A stretch of DNA of 8,078 bases from Euryarchaeota archaeon Ods04 (GTDB taxonomy: Archaea; Halobacteriota; Halobacteria; Halobacteriales; Halorutilaceae): assembly GCA_028751055.1 (NCBI GenBank), contig JAQZDD010000034.1:1-8078 (forward strand), in the 5' to 3' direction. How positions within the stretch are numbered: position 1 is the stretch's first letter; the number at the start of each line of letters is the position of its first letter. Below are positions 1 to 5,962 of this stretch, in pieces. The translations under genes were made by a program, and so were the position numbers. The notes below the pieces were generated by a model that did not search any database, was not told the origin of the DNA, and saw nothing but the letters and a program-made list of their open reading frames with translations.

Positions 1-3
1 CAA

Positions 4-26
4 GTCGGGTAGCCCGGCTACCCGAC
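4..26. repeat. Perfect 11-bp inverted repeat downstream of guaAb
   Basis: The arms are GTCGGGTAGCC (4-14) and GGCTACCCGAC (16-26), separated by one base. It lies 18 bases beyond the guaAb stop codon. On the minus strand the order is stop codon, a T5 tract (32-36), then this palindrome. It could be a hairpin at the end of the pyrG-guaAb transcript, a terminator for a convergent gene left of the window, or a protein-binding dyad. No T tract follows it on either side in the classic bacterial arrangement, apart from the A/T-rich 29-36 stretch. Confidence 0.6.
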
Positions 27-31
27 GAAGT

Positions 32-36
32 AAAAA
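32..36 (-). terminator. Possible oligo-T terminator of the pyrG-guaAb transcript
   Basis: Read on the minus strand, five consecutive T lie 7 bases after the guaAb stop. Archaeal RNA polymerase can terminate on short T tracts without a hairpin, so this is a plausible 3' end. The tract is short and the call rests on position alone; the adjacent palindrome may contribute. Confidence 0.35.
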
Positions 37-43
37 GGTGGTT

Positions 44-961
44 CTACTCGTACTCTATCGTCGCGGGCGGCTTGTGCGTAACGTCGTACGCTACACGCGC
101 GACGTTCGGAAGCGTCCCCGTAATCCTCGACTGTATCCTCTGGAGCGTCTCCCAGTCGATGTCGATAGCCTGCGCAGTCATGCCGTCGCGTGACTCGACT
201 GCGCGCACCACGACTATCCATCCGTGGACACGTTCGTCGCCCTTGACGCCGGTTCCGCGTCCCGCGACCGCCGCGAGTGCCTGCCAAGGCTCGTAATCCT
301 CTAACTCGTCCTCGACGACTGCGTTCGCTTCGCGCACGACTTCGAGTTTCTCCTCGGTCACCTCGCCGATGACACGTATCGCAAGTCCGGGACCGGGGAA
401 CGGCATACGCTCACTAATCTCGGGCGGAAGGTCGAGTTCGCGCGCCACCTCGCGCACCTCGTCCTTGTACAGGTCGCGCACGGGTTCGACGATGCCCTCG
501 AAGTCGATTATGTCAGGAAGACCGCCGACGTTGTGGTGCGACTTTATGTTGCCTTCGCTCTCGACGCGGTCGGGGTATATCGTCCCCTGTACGATGTAGT
601 CGGCGTCGATGTCGTGCGCTACCTCCTCAAAGACGCGTATGAAGTTCTCGCCGACGATGCGTCTCTTCTCCTCAGGGTCGACGACGCCCTCCAACGCTTC
701 GAGAAAGCGGTCGCGCGCGTCCACAACCCTCAGAGAGTCCATGTAGTCGAACGTCTCGCGCACCGTCTCCGTCTCGCCCTTACGCATCAGCCCCGTGTCG
801 ACGTAGACGGGCGTCACACGGTCGCCGACCGCCTCGTACGCAAGCGTGGCGCAGACCGACGAGTCGACGCCTCCCGAGAGAGCCATCACTGCGCGTCCGT
901 CGCCTATCTCCTCCTCGATTTCGCTTATCGCTTCGGGTATGAAGCTCTCGGCGTCGACCAT
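44..961 (-). CDS. guaAb: GMP synthase subunit B (ATP pyrophosphatase, glutamine-dependent)
   Basis: Converts XMP to GMP with ATP and ammonia in the last step of guanine nucleotide synthesis, in the cytoplasm. This is the synthetase subunit of the archaeal two-subunit enzyme; no glutaminase subunit (guaAa) is in the window, so it must be encoded elsewhere. The 305-residue protein starts with a short helical leader, then the PP-loop SGGVDSS at residues 29-35. The C-terminal dimerisation domain shows [15 protein letters not shown], a GVKGDER segment, SRDGMTAQ, and the family's closing KPPATIE motif. Length fits a full-length subunit B. The ATG follows the pyrG stop by one base (TAAGATG on the minus strand) and is preceded by the strong Shine-Dalgarno AGGAGGTGA, which is embedded in the last pyrG codons. 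Translational coupling to pyrG is therefore likely. The stop is TAG. All motifs appear intact. Confidence 0.96.
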   Translation of the reverse strand: MVDAESFIPEAISEIEEEIGDGRAVMALSGGVDSSVCATLAYEAVGDRVTPVYVDTGLMRKGETETVRETFDYMDSLRVVDARDRFLEALEGVVDPEEKRRIVGENFIRVFEEVAHDIDADYIVQGTIYPDRVESEGNIKSHHNVGGLPDIIDFEGIVEPVRDLYKDEVREVARELDLPPEISERMPFPGPGLAIRVIGEVTEEKLEVVREANAVVEDELEDYEPWQALAAVAGRGTGVKGDERVHGWIVVVRAVESRDGMTAQAIDIDWETLQRIQSRITGTLPNVARVAYDVTHKPPATIEYE

Positions 962-962
962 C

Positions 963-2645
963 TTACGTCACCTCCTCGACGTTAACGTCCACGTCTACGT
1001 CCATCTCTTTCTTCTCTTCCTTCTCTTTCCCCGCCGTGTCCCGTTCCCCTCTCGCCTCTCTTCTGTCGATTGCGGCGTCTACGAGACCCACGAAAGGCGG
1101 CGACGGGTCTCCGGGACGCGACCTGAACTCGGGATGGAACTGCGTGCCGACGAAGAAAGGATGGTCGGGGAGTTCGAGTATCTCCATCCTGTTGCCCGAA
1201 ACCGACGTGCCCGAGAAGACTAGTCCCGCGCCTTCAAGGTCGTCGATATACTCGGGGTTGACTTCGTAACGGTGTCTGTGTCTCTCGACCGCCCTGTCGT
1301 CGCCGTAGAGTTCGTGTGCGAGCGTGCCTTCGTCGATACGTGTCTCCTTGTCGCCTAAACGCATCGTCCCACCAAGGTCTTCCACATCGTACTGCTCCGG
1401 AAGCAGGTCGATTACGGGATGCGGTGTGCCTTCGTCGACCTCTGCGGAGTGTGCGTCTTCGAGACCTGCAACGTTGCGTGCGTACTCGACGACAGCCATC
1501 TGGAAGCCGAAGCACAAGCCGAGGAACGGCACGCCGTTCTCGCGCGCGTACCGCACCGCCTCTAACTTGCCAGACGTGCCGCGCTCGCCGAACCCACCCG
1601 GAACGACGAGAGCGTCCGCCGCCTCCAGCCTCTCAAAGTCGCCCTCGTCCATACGGTCGGTTTCGACCCACCGCACGTCCACGTCGACGTTGTGGCGCAG
1701 ACCGGCGTGCTTCAGGGCTTCGTAGACAGACAGGTAGGCGTCCTCGAAGTCGTACTTTCCTGCGAGCGCGACCTCGACGCGCCCTTCCTGCTTCTGCGTA
1801 ACGACCTCGCGCCAAGACGTGTCGTCGGCGCGCGCCTTGACGTTGAGTTCTTCCATGGCGTAGCTTTCGAGACCTTCGTCCTCCAGAACGAGCGGCACGC
1901 GGTAGATGTCGTCTACATCGGGCGCGCTCACGACGGCGTCCTCGGGCACGTCGCAGAAAAGCGATATCTTCTCACGTGTCTCGTCCTCTAAGGGTTCCTC
2001 CGAACGTCCGACGACCACCTCGGGATGCAGACCGAGTTCACGTAGTGCCTTCACGCTGTGCTGTGTCGGCTTCGTCTTCTGTTCGCCCTTGCTCGTCAGG
2101 GGGACGAGAGTGACGTGCACAAGAAGGAAGTCGTCGTCGTCCTCCTCGTTGCCCATCTGCCTCACAGCCTCCAAGAACGGCATGCCCTCTATGTCGCCGA
2201 CGGTACCGCCTAACTCGATGAGGCAGACATCGTGTCCCTCTGCGCATCCACGGATACGTTGCTTGATTTCGCGTGTCACGTGCGGTATTATCTGTACGGT
2301 CTTACCGAGGTAGTCGCCCGCGCGCTCGCGCTCTATGACGCTCCTGTATACCTTTCCTGTCGTCACGTTGTGGTCGGAGGTCATGTCGACATCAAGGAAA
2401 CGTTCGTAGTTGCCTAGGTCGAGGTCGACCTCCGCGCCGTCCTTCAGGACGTAGACCTCGCCGTGCTCGTACGGGTTCATCGTACCCGCGTCGACGTTGA
2501 GGTATGGGTCTATCTTGACCGCAGTTACGTCCAGCCCCGTGTTCTTCAACAGACGACCGAGCGACGCCGCAGTAATGCCTTTTCCGAGTCCTGACATGAC
2601 GCCGCCCGTGACGAATACGAACTTGGGAGAATCTTCTTCCGGCAT
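963..2645 (-). CDS. pyrG: CTP synthase (glutamine-hydrolysing)
   Basis: Makes CTP from UTP, ATP and glutamine, the last step of pyrimidine nucleotide synthesis; cytoplasmic, tetrameric in characterised members. The 560-residue protein has the N-terminal amidoligase domain with the P-loop [10 protein letters not shown] (14-23), then [15 protein letters not shown] and [10 protein letters not shown], and a C-terminal class I glutamine amidotransferase domain. The nucleophile is Cys378 (in GLCFGFQ) with His504 and Glu506 (FHPEF), so the triad is complete. The last ~33 residues are unusual: a Lys/Glu-rich stretch followed by repeated Asp-Val pairs ending EEVT, beyond the point where the fold normally finishes. 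It is first gene of an operon with guaAb. The ATG at 2643-2645 sits about 25 bases after a TATA-like ATTTTAGA, which fits a leaderless transcript. The two genes link pyrimidine and purine amination steps. Confidence 0.97.
   Translation of the reverse strand: MPEEDSPKFVFVTGGVMSGLGKGITAASLGRLLKNTGLDVTAVKIDPYLNVDAGTMNPYEHGEVYVLKDGAEVDLDLGNYERFLDVDMTSDHNVTTGKVYRSVIERERAGDYLGKTVQIIPHVTREIKQRIRGCAEGHDVCLIELGGTVGDIEGMPFLEAVRQMGNEEDDDDFLLVHVTLVPLTSKGEQKTKPTQHSVKALRELGLHPEVVVGRSEEPLEDETREKISLFCDVPEDAVVSAPDVDDIYRVPLVLEDEGLESYAMEELNVKARADDTSWREVVTQKQEGRVEVALAGKYDFEDAYLSVYEALKHAGLRHNVDVDVRWVETDRMDEGDFERLEAADALVVPGGFGERGTSGKLEAVRYARENGVPFLGLCFGFQMAVVEYARNVAGLEDAHSAEVDEGTPHPVIDLLPEQYDVEDLGGTMRLGDKETRIDEGTLAHELYGDDRAVERHRHRYEVNPEYIDDLEGAGLVFSGTSVSGNRMEILELPDHPFFVGTQFHPEFRSRPGDPSPPFVGLVDAAIDRREARGERDTAGKEKEEKKEMDVDVDVNVEEVT
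967..979 (-). promoter_or_regulatory. Strong Shine-Dalgarno for guaAb inside pyrG
   Basis: On the minus strand the last pyrG codons (GAG GAG GTG ACG) contain AGGAGGTGA, complementary to the archaeal 16S rRNA 3' end (CACCTCCT). It ends 6 bases before the guaAb ATG, a normal spacing. The site supports the ATG at 959-961 and ribosome re-initiation after pyrG. Confidence 0.75.
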
Positions 2646-2729
2646 ACTATGTGTAACGCAACCCGTCTAAAATCCCTTGCGGTGTACCGTGAGGTAGTTT
2701 TTTGTTCCGACGGCGTTTACTACACGTAG
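2646..2729. promoter_or_regulatory. Divergent intergenic promoter region with a shared inverted element
   Basis: These 84 bases separate divergent pyrG and the regulator gene. Just before each start codon the same element is found in each reading direction: GCGTTACACATAGT before the pyrG ATG and GCGTTTACTACACGTAG before the regulator ATG. The two copies differ by a four-base TACT insertion and one or two changes. A T6 run at 2698-2703 lies about 30 bases before the regulator ATG and might act as a weak TATA element, but this is uncertain. The arrangement would allow one protein to control both directions. Confidence 0.45.
2666..2673 (-). promoter_or_regulatory. Predicted TATA box of the pyrG-guaAb operon
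   Basis: On the minus strand ATTTTAGA is centred about 25 bases upstream of the pyrG ATG, the distance expected if transcription starts at or next to the start codon. No Shine-Dalgarno is visible before this ATG, which agrees with leaderless translation. The match to the archaeal TTTAWA core is partial and no strong BRE is seen. Confidence 0.5.
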
Positions 2730-3092
2730 ATGTCGGGTACGACACAGACGCTATCGGACCCAGTATCCGTCCTCGACTGTCTGGGGGACGAGTACAGCGT
2801 CCGTATACTGTCCGCACTATCGGACAAACAGATGAGCGCGAACGGACTAAGCGAGGAGCTCGACATACCCATCGCTACGGTGTACCGGAGGATAGAGACA
2901 CTCTCCGACGCAGGACTCATAGAGTACGAAGGCAAAGCGTTGACACAGGACGACAAACGCGTGAAGGTCTACAGGTCGTACATAGACGAGGTACGTGTCT
3001 TCTTCGAGTCCGACGAGCCTAAGGTGGAGATGAAGAAGTACTCCGACGCACAGAAAAGCATAGACGAAGCCTGGAAGAGAATACAGAGGTGA
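2730..3092 (+). CDS. Winged helix-turn-helix transcriptional regulator (ArsR-like)
   Basis: A 120-residue predicted DNA-binding protein. Residues 14-35 form an N-terminal helical part (VLDCLGDEYSVRILSALSD). Residues 37-64 give the helix-turn-helix, with recognition helix around IATVYRRIETLSDAGLI. Residues 65-83 resemble a wing (YEGKALTQDDKRVKVYRS), and a charged helix closes the protein. This is the pattern of archaeal ArsR/MarR-type winged helix regulators. No metal-binding cysteine pair is present (one Cys at 17), so metal sensing is not supported. The ATG at 2730 is the first in frame and 84 bases from divergent pyrG. The next gene, a KaiC-like ATPase, starts 4 bases after the stop, so the two are co-transcribed. 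Target genes are unknown; autoregulation through the shared upstream element is an inference. Confidence 0.85.
   Translation: MSGTTQTLSDPVSVLDCLGDEYSVRILSALSDKQMSANGLSEELDIPIATVYRRIETLSDAGLIEYEGKALTQDDKRVKVYRSYIDEVRVFFESDEPKVEMKKYSDAQKSIDEAWKRIQR
3086..3092 (+). promoter_or_regulatory. Shine-Dalgarno of the KaiC-like gene overlapping the upstream stop codon
   Basis: GAGGTGA at 3086-3092 covers the last regulator codon and its TGA stop, and pairs with the 16S rRNA 3' end. It ends 4 bases before the ATG at 3097. It fixes the start of the KaiC-like gene and points to coupled translation. Confidence 0.65.
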
Positions 3093-3096
3093 CAGA

Positions 3097-3885
3097 ATGT
3101 CGGAAGACACACAGAAAGACACGGATACCAAGGTCACGACAGGAATCACAGGTCTCGACAACATACTCAAGGGAGGTATCCACAGAGGCTCGGCGGTTCT
3201 CGTGAGCGGAAACCCGGGTACAGGGAAGAGTATTCTCGGTATGCAGTACATAGACCACGGAGTCCGCGAACACGGCGAGGGCGGCGTCTACCTGTCGTTC
3301 GAGGAGACGGAGGACGACATCGCCGAGGCGGCGGTGTCGATAGGAATCGACGGCTGGCGCGAACACGTCGAGAACGGCGACATAGTTGTCTACGACAAGA
3401 TGGAGCTACTTGAGGAGACCGACTTCTCGTCTTCGCTGACGAGGATACTCGAAGAGGTCGACTCCGACAGGTACAGCCGTCTCGTCATGGACTCGCTCAC
3501 GATGTTCGAGATGTTCTTCGAGTCGGAGAAGGAACGTCGCACGTACCTCCTGAAGATGATAGACATACTCAAACACAACGGATTCACGTCGCTCCTGATA
3601 CAGGAGTCGGAAGCCGTGTTTCCGGACCGTGACATCGGTCCTGAGGAGTTCCTGACAGACGGAAACATCTACCTCGCACAGACGCCGACGAAGACGGGCG
3701 CGAACCGTTACGTCTGGGTTGCGAAGATGCGTAAGCAGGAGATAGACACGCATATCTTCCCGATGGAGATTAAGCAGGGCGGCATAAACGTGCACGACAA
3801 AGCCGCTGGCTTCTCGTACATGAGCGGCGAGGACGTGGACGACGACATGGATATAGGCGGAGGAACCCGAAGGGGGGGTCTGTAG
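3097..3885 (+). CDS. Single-domain KaiC/RadA-like ATPase
   Basis: A 262-residue RecA-superfamily ATPase with one KaiC domain. Visible motifs are the leader TTGITGLDNILKGGIHRGS (14-32), Walker A GNPGTGKS (38-45), the paired catalytic glutamates in SFEETED (Glu69-Glu70), and Walker B RLVMDSLT with Asp132. The second half contains LLIQES and VWVAKMRKQEIDTHIFPMEI, typical of the C-terminal strands of KaiC domains. All catalytic residues are present, so ATP binding and hydrolysis are expected. Single-domain KaiC-like proteins are common in haloarchaea, where some show day/night expression or are linked to signalling; the function here cannot be told. The tail is acidic (EDVDDDMD) and then turns Gly/Arg rich (GGGTRRGG), coded by a G7 run. 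It lies 4 bases after a winged-helix gene, suggesting a regulator/ATPase pair. Its end overlaps the open frame of the next gene. Confidence 0.9.
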   Translation: MSEDTQKDTDTKVTTGITGLDNILKGGIHRGSAVLVSGNPGTGKSILGMQYIDHGVREHGEGGVYLSFEETEDDIAEAAVSIGIDGWREHVENGDIVVYDKMELLEETDFSSSLTRILEEVDSDRYSRLVMDSLTMFEMFFESEKERRTYLLKMIDILKHNGFTSLLIQESEAVFPDRDIGPEEFLTDGNIYLAQTPTKTGANRYVWVAKMRKQEIDTHIFPMEIKQGGINVHDKAAGFSYMSGEDVDDDMDIGGGTRRGGL

Positions 3886-3937
3886 GCTCGTAGCCGTCGA
3901 TATCAGCGGGAGGCACGAAGCCGAAGGCAGATACCTC
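3857..3937 (+). other. In-frame upstream extension of the DUF2209 gene without a start codon
   Basis: The frame of the next gene stays open upstream of its first ATG back to a TAG at 3854-3856. From 3884 it reads RLVAVDISGRHEAEGRYL and runs directly into MVCAAV, which looks like the natural N-terminus of this family (strand, Asp, SGRH, strand). No ATG, GTG or TTG occurs in this frame in the stretch. A run of seven G (3872-3878) and the KaiC stop TAG (3883-3885) lie inside. Adding one G between 3883 and 3884 would create GTGAGG: a GTG start overlapping a TGA stop for the KaiC gene, a common operon junction. Confidence 0.6.
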
Positions 3938-4270
3938 ATGGTCTGCGCCGCCGTAGCCGTCGAGCTAAAGACCGACGCCGTCGACTCGGTTGAGGGCATG
4001 GAGTTCGACGTTCTCGACACCGAACGCGAGCCGAGCTTTGAGGTGGTCGTCGAGAACGTGTCGGACGCCGTTTCGCGTGTCGACACGGGCGGAAGAAAGG
4101 TGACCGTAGTCGCCGAGGAAGGCGAGTTCTACAACAAGCCCGACTGGATAGTCGAGGGTGCTCTCGGAAAAGAGTTCAAGTACGTGGAGACCATAGGTGA
4201 ACGTAAGGCAGTGGACATAGCACACCACGCGGCGTACGCCGCAAGAAATCTTACGCTAAGACAGAAATGA
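3938..4270 (+). CDS. DUF2209-type archaeal protein of unknown function, start unresolved
   Basis: The ATG-initiated form has 110 residues, but the real protein probably begins near 3884 and has about 128, close to what I recall as the usual family length. Read with the upstream extension, the N-terminus (VAVDISGRHEAEGRYLMVCAAVAVEL) is characteristic of DUF2209, a family known to me only from archaea. It ends with a conserved-looking segment around KPDWIVEGALGKEFKYVETIGERKAVDIAHHAAYAARN. The two-strand start with an Asp resembles an RNase H-like fold; this is a guess from the pattern alone. If translation really starts at 3938, the first strand and its Asp are lost and the protein may be non-functional. 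The stop overlaps the HflX start by 4 bases (ATGA), so the genes are coupled. No biochemical role is known to me. Confidence 0.7.
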   Translation: MVCAAVAVELKTDAVDSVEGMEFDVLDTEREPSFEVVVENVSDAVSRVDTGGRKVTVVAEEGEFYNKPDWIVEGALGKEFKYVETIGERKAVDIAHHAAYAARNLTLRQK

Positions 4271-5580
4271 AGGAAAGAGCTGTACTTGTCAAACGTGTGG
4301 ACTCCGGTGAGGAGGCATCGCTCGAAGAGATGCGCGAACTCGCTCGTGCGGCGGGATACGTCGTCGCGGACGAGGTGACGCAGTCGAGGAAACGTGACCC
4401 TGCGTACGAGATAGGACGCGGAAAGGTCGACGAGGTGGCACGCTTAGTGGAGCGCGTAGGCGCGTCGAAGGTCATCTTCGACAACGAACTCGGACCGTAT
4501 CAGGTCTACAACCTTGGTAACGAGATAGGCGTCGAGATAGACGACCGTTTCACGCTCATACTCGAAATCTTCGGCGACCGCGCAGGCAGCCGGAAGGCGC
4601 AGTTACAGGTCGAACTCGCCGAGCTAAACTACGAACTCCCGAGGGCGGACGCAAAGGCGTCGCTTGCGAAACGCGAAGAGCGTCCGGGTTTCATGGGTCT
4701 GGGTGAGTACGACGAAAAGAGGAAGTCGGACATAAAGAACCGTATCTCACGTATACGCGACGAACTCGACACGTTGAGCGAACGTGACGAGGGCTGGCGG
4801 CGCGAGAGGCGCGACTCGGGCTTCGAACTCGTCGCTCTCGCGGGATACACTAACGCCGGAAAGTCGACGTTGATGCGCTCCCTCGCCGACGTGGAGGAGC
4901 AGACAGACCATCCCGACATCGACGAGACGGCGGAGGCGCGCAACGAGCCTTTCACGACGCTCGGGACGACGACAAGGAGCATGCACGTACCCGGACGTGA
5001 CGTACTCCTAAGCGACACCGTCGGGTTCATCTCCGACCTGCCGCACTGGCTCGTACAGAGCTTCGAGAGCACGCTTGACGAGGTGTATCTCGCCGACTTA
5101 GTGCTGCTCGTCGTCGACGCCTCCGACCCTGTCGACGAGATGCGTGACAAGCTAGTGACGTGTCACGACACGCTCTGGAAACGTGTCGAGGCACCCGTCG
5201 TGACCGTCCTCAACAAGGCTGACCTCCTGACCGAAGAGGAGGTGCAGGAGCGCGTCAAGGCGGTCGAGTACCTCGCGCCCGACCCCGTCGTCGTGAGCGC
5301 GAAGGAGGACGAAAACTTAGACGAACTCGTCGCGCGTGTCAAGGACGAACTTCCGGACTGGGAGCGTACGACAGTCGAACTCCCGATGTCGGACGAAGGC
5401 ATGAGCACCGTCTCGTGGCTCTACGACGAGGCGGAGGTTCTTGACGTTGAGTACGACGACGAGATACACGTCGACTTCAAGGCACGCGACGAGATAATCG
5501 CAAAGGCGCGCCACCGTTCGCCTCTCGAAGCCTCGGGAGCGGAGAGAGCAGGCAGTAAGGAAACCGTGCCCGCCAACTGA
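4267..5580 (+). CDS. hflX: HflX-family ribosome-associated GTPase
   Basis: A 437-residue GTPase. In bacteria HflX binds the 50S subunit and splits stalled or stressed ribosomes; archaeal members bind ribosomes but are less well studied. Residues 1-130 form the HflX N-terminal domain (VIFDNELGPYQVYNL; then GDRAGSRKAQLQVELAELNYELPR). A helical linker follows, with RPGFMGLGEY in the place of the bacterial glycine-rich GPGE loop. The G domain has G1 GYTNAGKST (193-201), G2 PFTTLGTTTR (228-237), G3 DTVGF (250-254), G4 NKAD (316-319) and G5 SAK (344-346), all intact. Asn196 in G1, in place of the usual Pro-type P-loop residues, is normal for HflX (GYTNAGKS). A C-terminal region of about 80 residues ends in a polar tail. 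The start ATG overlaps the preceding TGA (ATGA); no Shine-Dalgarno is visible, so coupled re-initiation is likely. It is the last gene of the four-gene cluster. Confidence 0.95.
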   Translation: MKERAVLVKRVDSGEEASLEEMRELARAAGYVVADEVTQSRKRDPAYEIGRGKVDEVARLVERVGASKVIFDNELGPYQVYNLGNEIGVEIDDRFTLILEIFGDRAGSRKAQLQVELAELNYELPRADAKASLAKREERPGFMGLGEYDEKRKSDIKNRISRIRDELDTLSERDEGWRRERRDSGFELVALAGYTNAGKSTLMRSLADVEEQTDHPDIDETAEARNEPFTTLGTTTRSMHVPGRDVLLSDTVGFISDLPHWLVQSFESTLDEVYLADLVLLVVDASDPVDEMRDKLVTCHDTLWKRVEAPVVTVLNKADLLTEEEVQERVKAVEYLAPDPVVVSAKEDENLDELVARVKDELPDWERTTVELPMSDEGMSTVSWLYDEAEVLDVEYDDEIHVDFKARDEIIAKARHRSPLEASGAERAGSKETVPAN

Positions 5581-5600
5581 ACCGCGGCACGTGTAGCCGA

Positions 5601-5614
5601 CGAAATCTTTATTC
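5601..5614 (+). promoter_or_regulatory. BRE/TATA promoter of the 87-residue membrane protein gene
   Basis: CGAAA (5601-5605), a textbook BRE-like element, is followed directly by TCTTTATTC, with the TATA core centred about 28 bases before the ATG at 5639. That distance predicts a transcript beginning at or within a few bases of the start codon. It marks a new transcription unit after hflX. Confidence 0.7.
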
Positions 5615-5638
5615 GAGGCGGATTCTAAGAACTCCCGT

Positions 5639-5902
5639 ATGGGAATAGGAAAGCTGGCTGGGATAGGCATAGCAGCGGTTGTGAACATCGTGATGTTCCT
5701 CATCCATCCTATGATAGGAGCGATAGGTCTGCCGTTCTTCTTAGGTATAGCCGCGACATTGCTGAAGGACATGGTGAAGGTAGCCGCCGCGCTCTACGTC
5801 TTCATGTTTGCGTTCTTGATAGCCGGCATCAACCTCATCGCAGGTGCTGTCGCGCTGTTCTTCGGTGGTGCCGCCGCGCTCCGTCTCATACTCATCCGGT
5901 GA
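5639..5902 (+). CDS. Small hydrophobic membrane protein, function unknown
   Basis: An 87-residue, almost entirely hydrophobic protein that I do not recognise. Segments at about 5-22, 25-41, 46-64 and 66-85 could each cross the membrane, giving three or four helices with very short loops. Charged residues are few: Lys5, Lys43-Asp44, Lys47 and terminal Arg. Glycine and alanine are abundant, which allows close helix packing. There is no signal peptide cleavage site or catalytic motif. The start is supported by the promoter at the leaderless distance and by the lack of a Shine-Dalgarno. It lies 58 bases after hflX and 60 bases before another small membrane protein; no functional link is evident. 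Confidence 0.75.
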   Translation: MGIGKLAGIGIAAVVNIVMFLIHPMIGAIGLPFFLGIAATLLKDMVKVAAALYVFMFAFLIAGINLIAGAVALFFGGAAALRLILIR

Positions 5903-5922
5903 GACGGAACACGAAAGCCGGG

Positions 5923-5935
5923 AACCGTTACGGTT
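5923..5935. promoter_or_regulatory. Perfect 6-bp dyad upstream of the second membrane protein gene
   Basis: AACCGT and ACGGTT flank a single T. The dyad lies 28-40 bases before the GTG start, abutting a weak TATA-like GGTTTTGC, where an operator or the basal promoter would be expected. CGAAA precedes it at 5912-5916. Short palindromes of this size can arise by chance. Confidence 0.35.
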
Positions 5936-5962
5936 TTGCGCGCATAACCCGAATCTCTGCAC

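Noticed and set aside
4..26. Palindrome as part of a tRNA gene
   Set aside because: There is no T-loop or anticodon arm around it, and only 3 bases precede it in the window.
533..985. 150-codon plus-strand open frame opposite guaAb
   Set aside because: It is antisense to the PP-loop region of guaAb, has no domain, and lacks a promoter or Shine-Dalgarno site.
1316..1801. 161-codon plus-strand open frame within pyrG
   Set aside because: Extremely Arg/Pro/Ser-rich translation, antisense to the CTP synthase glutaminase domain; a shadow frame.
2698..2703. T6 run as a terminator
   Set aside because: It lies in a divergent promoter region with no gene ending there, so a terminator has nothing to stop; a weak promoter element is more likely.
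3406..4086. 226-codon minus-strand open frame opposite the KaiC-like and DUF2209 genes
   Set aside because: It begins with Ser/Thr-rich low-complexity sequence, has no recognisable domain, and is antisense to conserved motifs.
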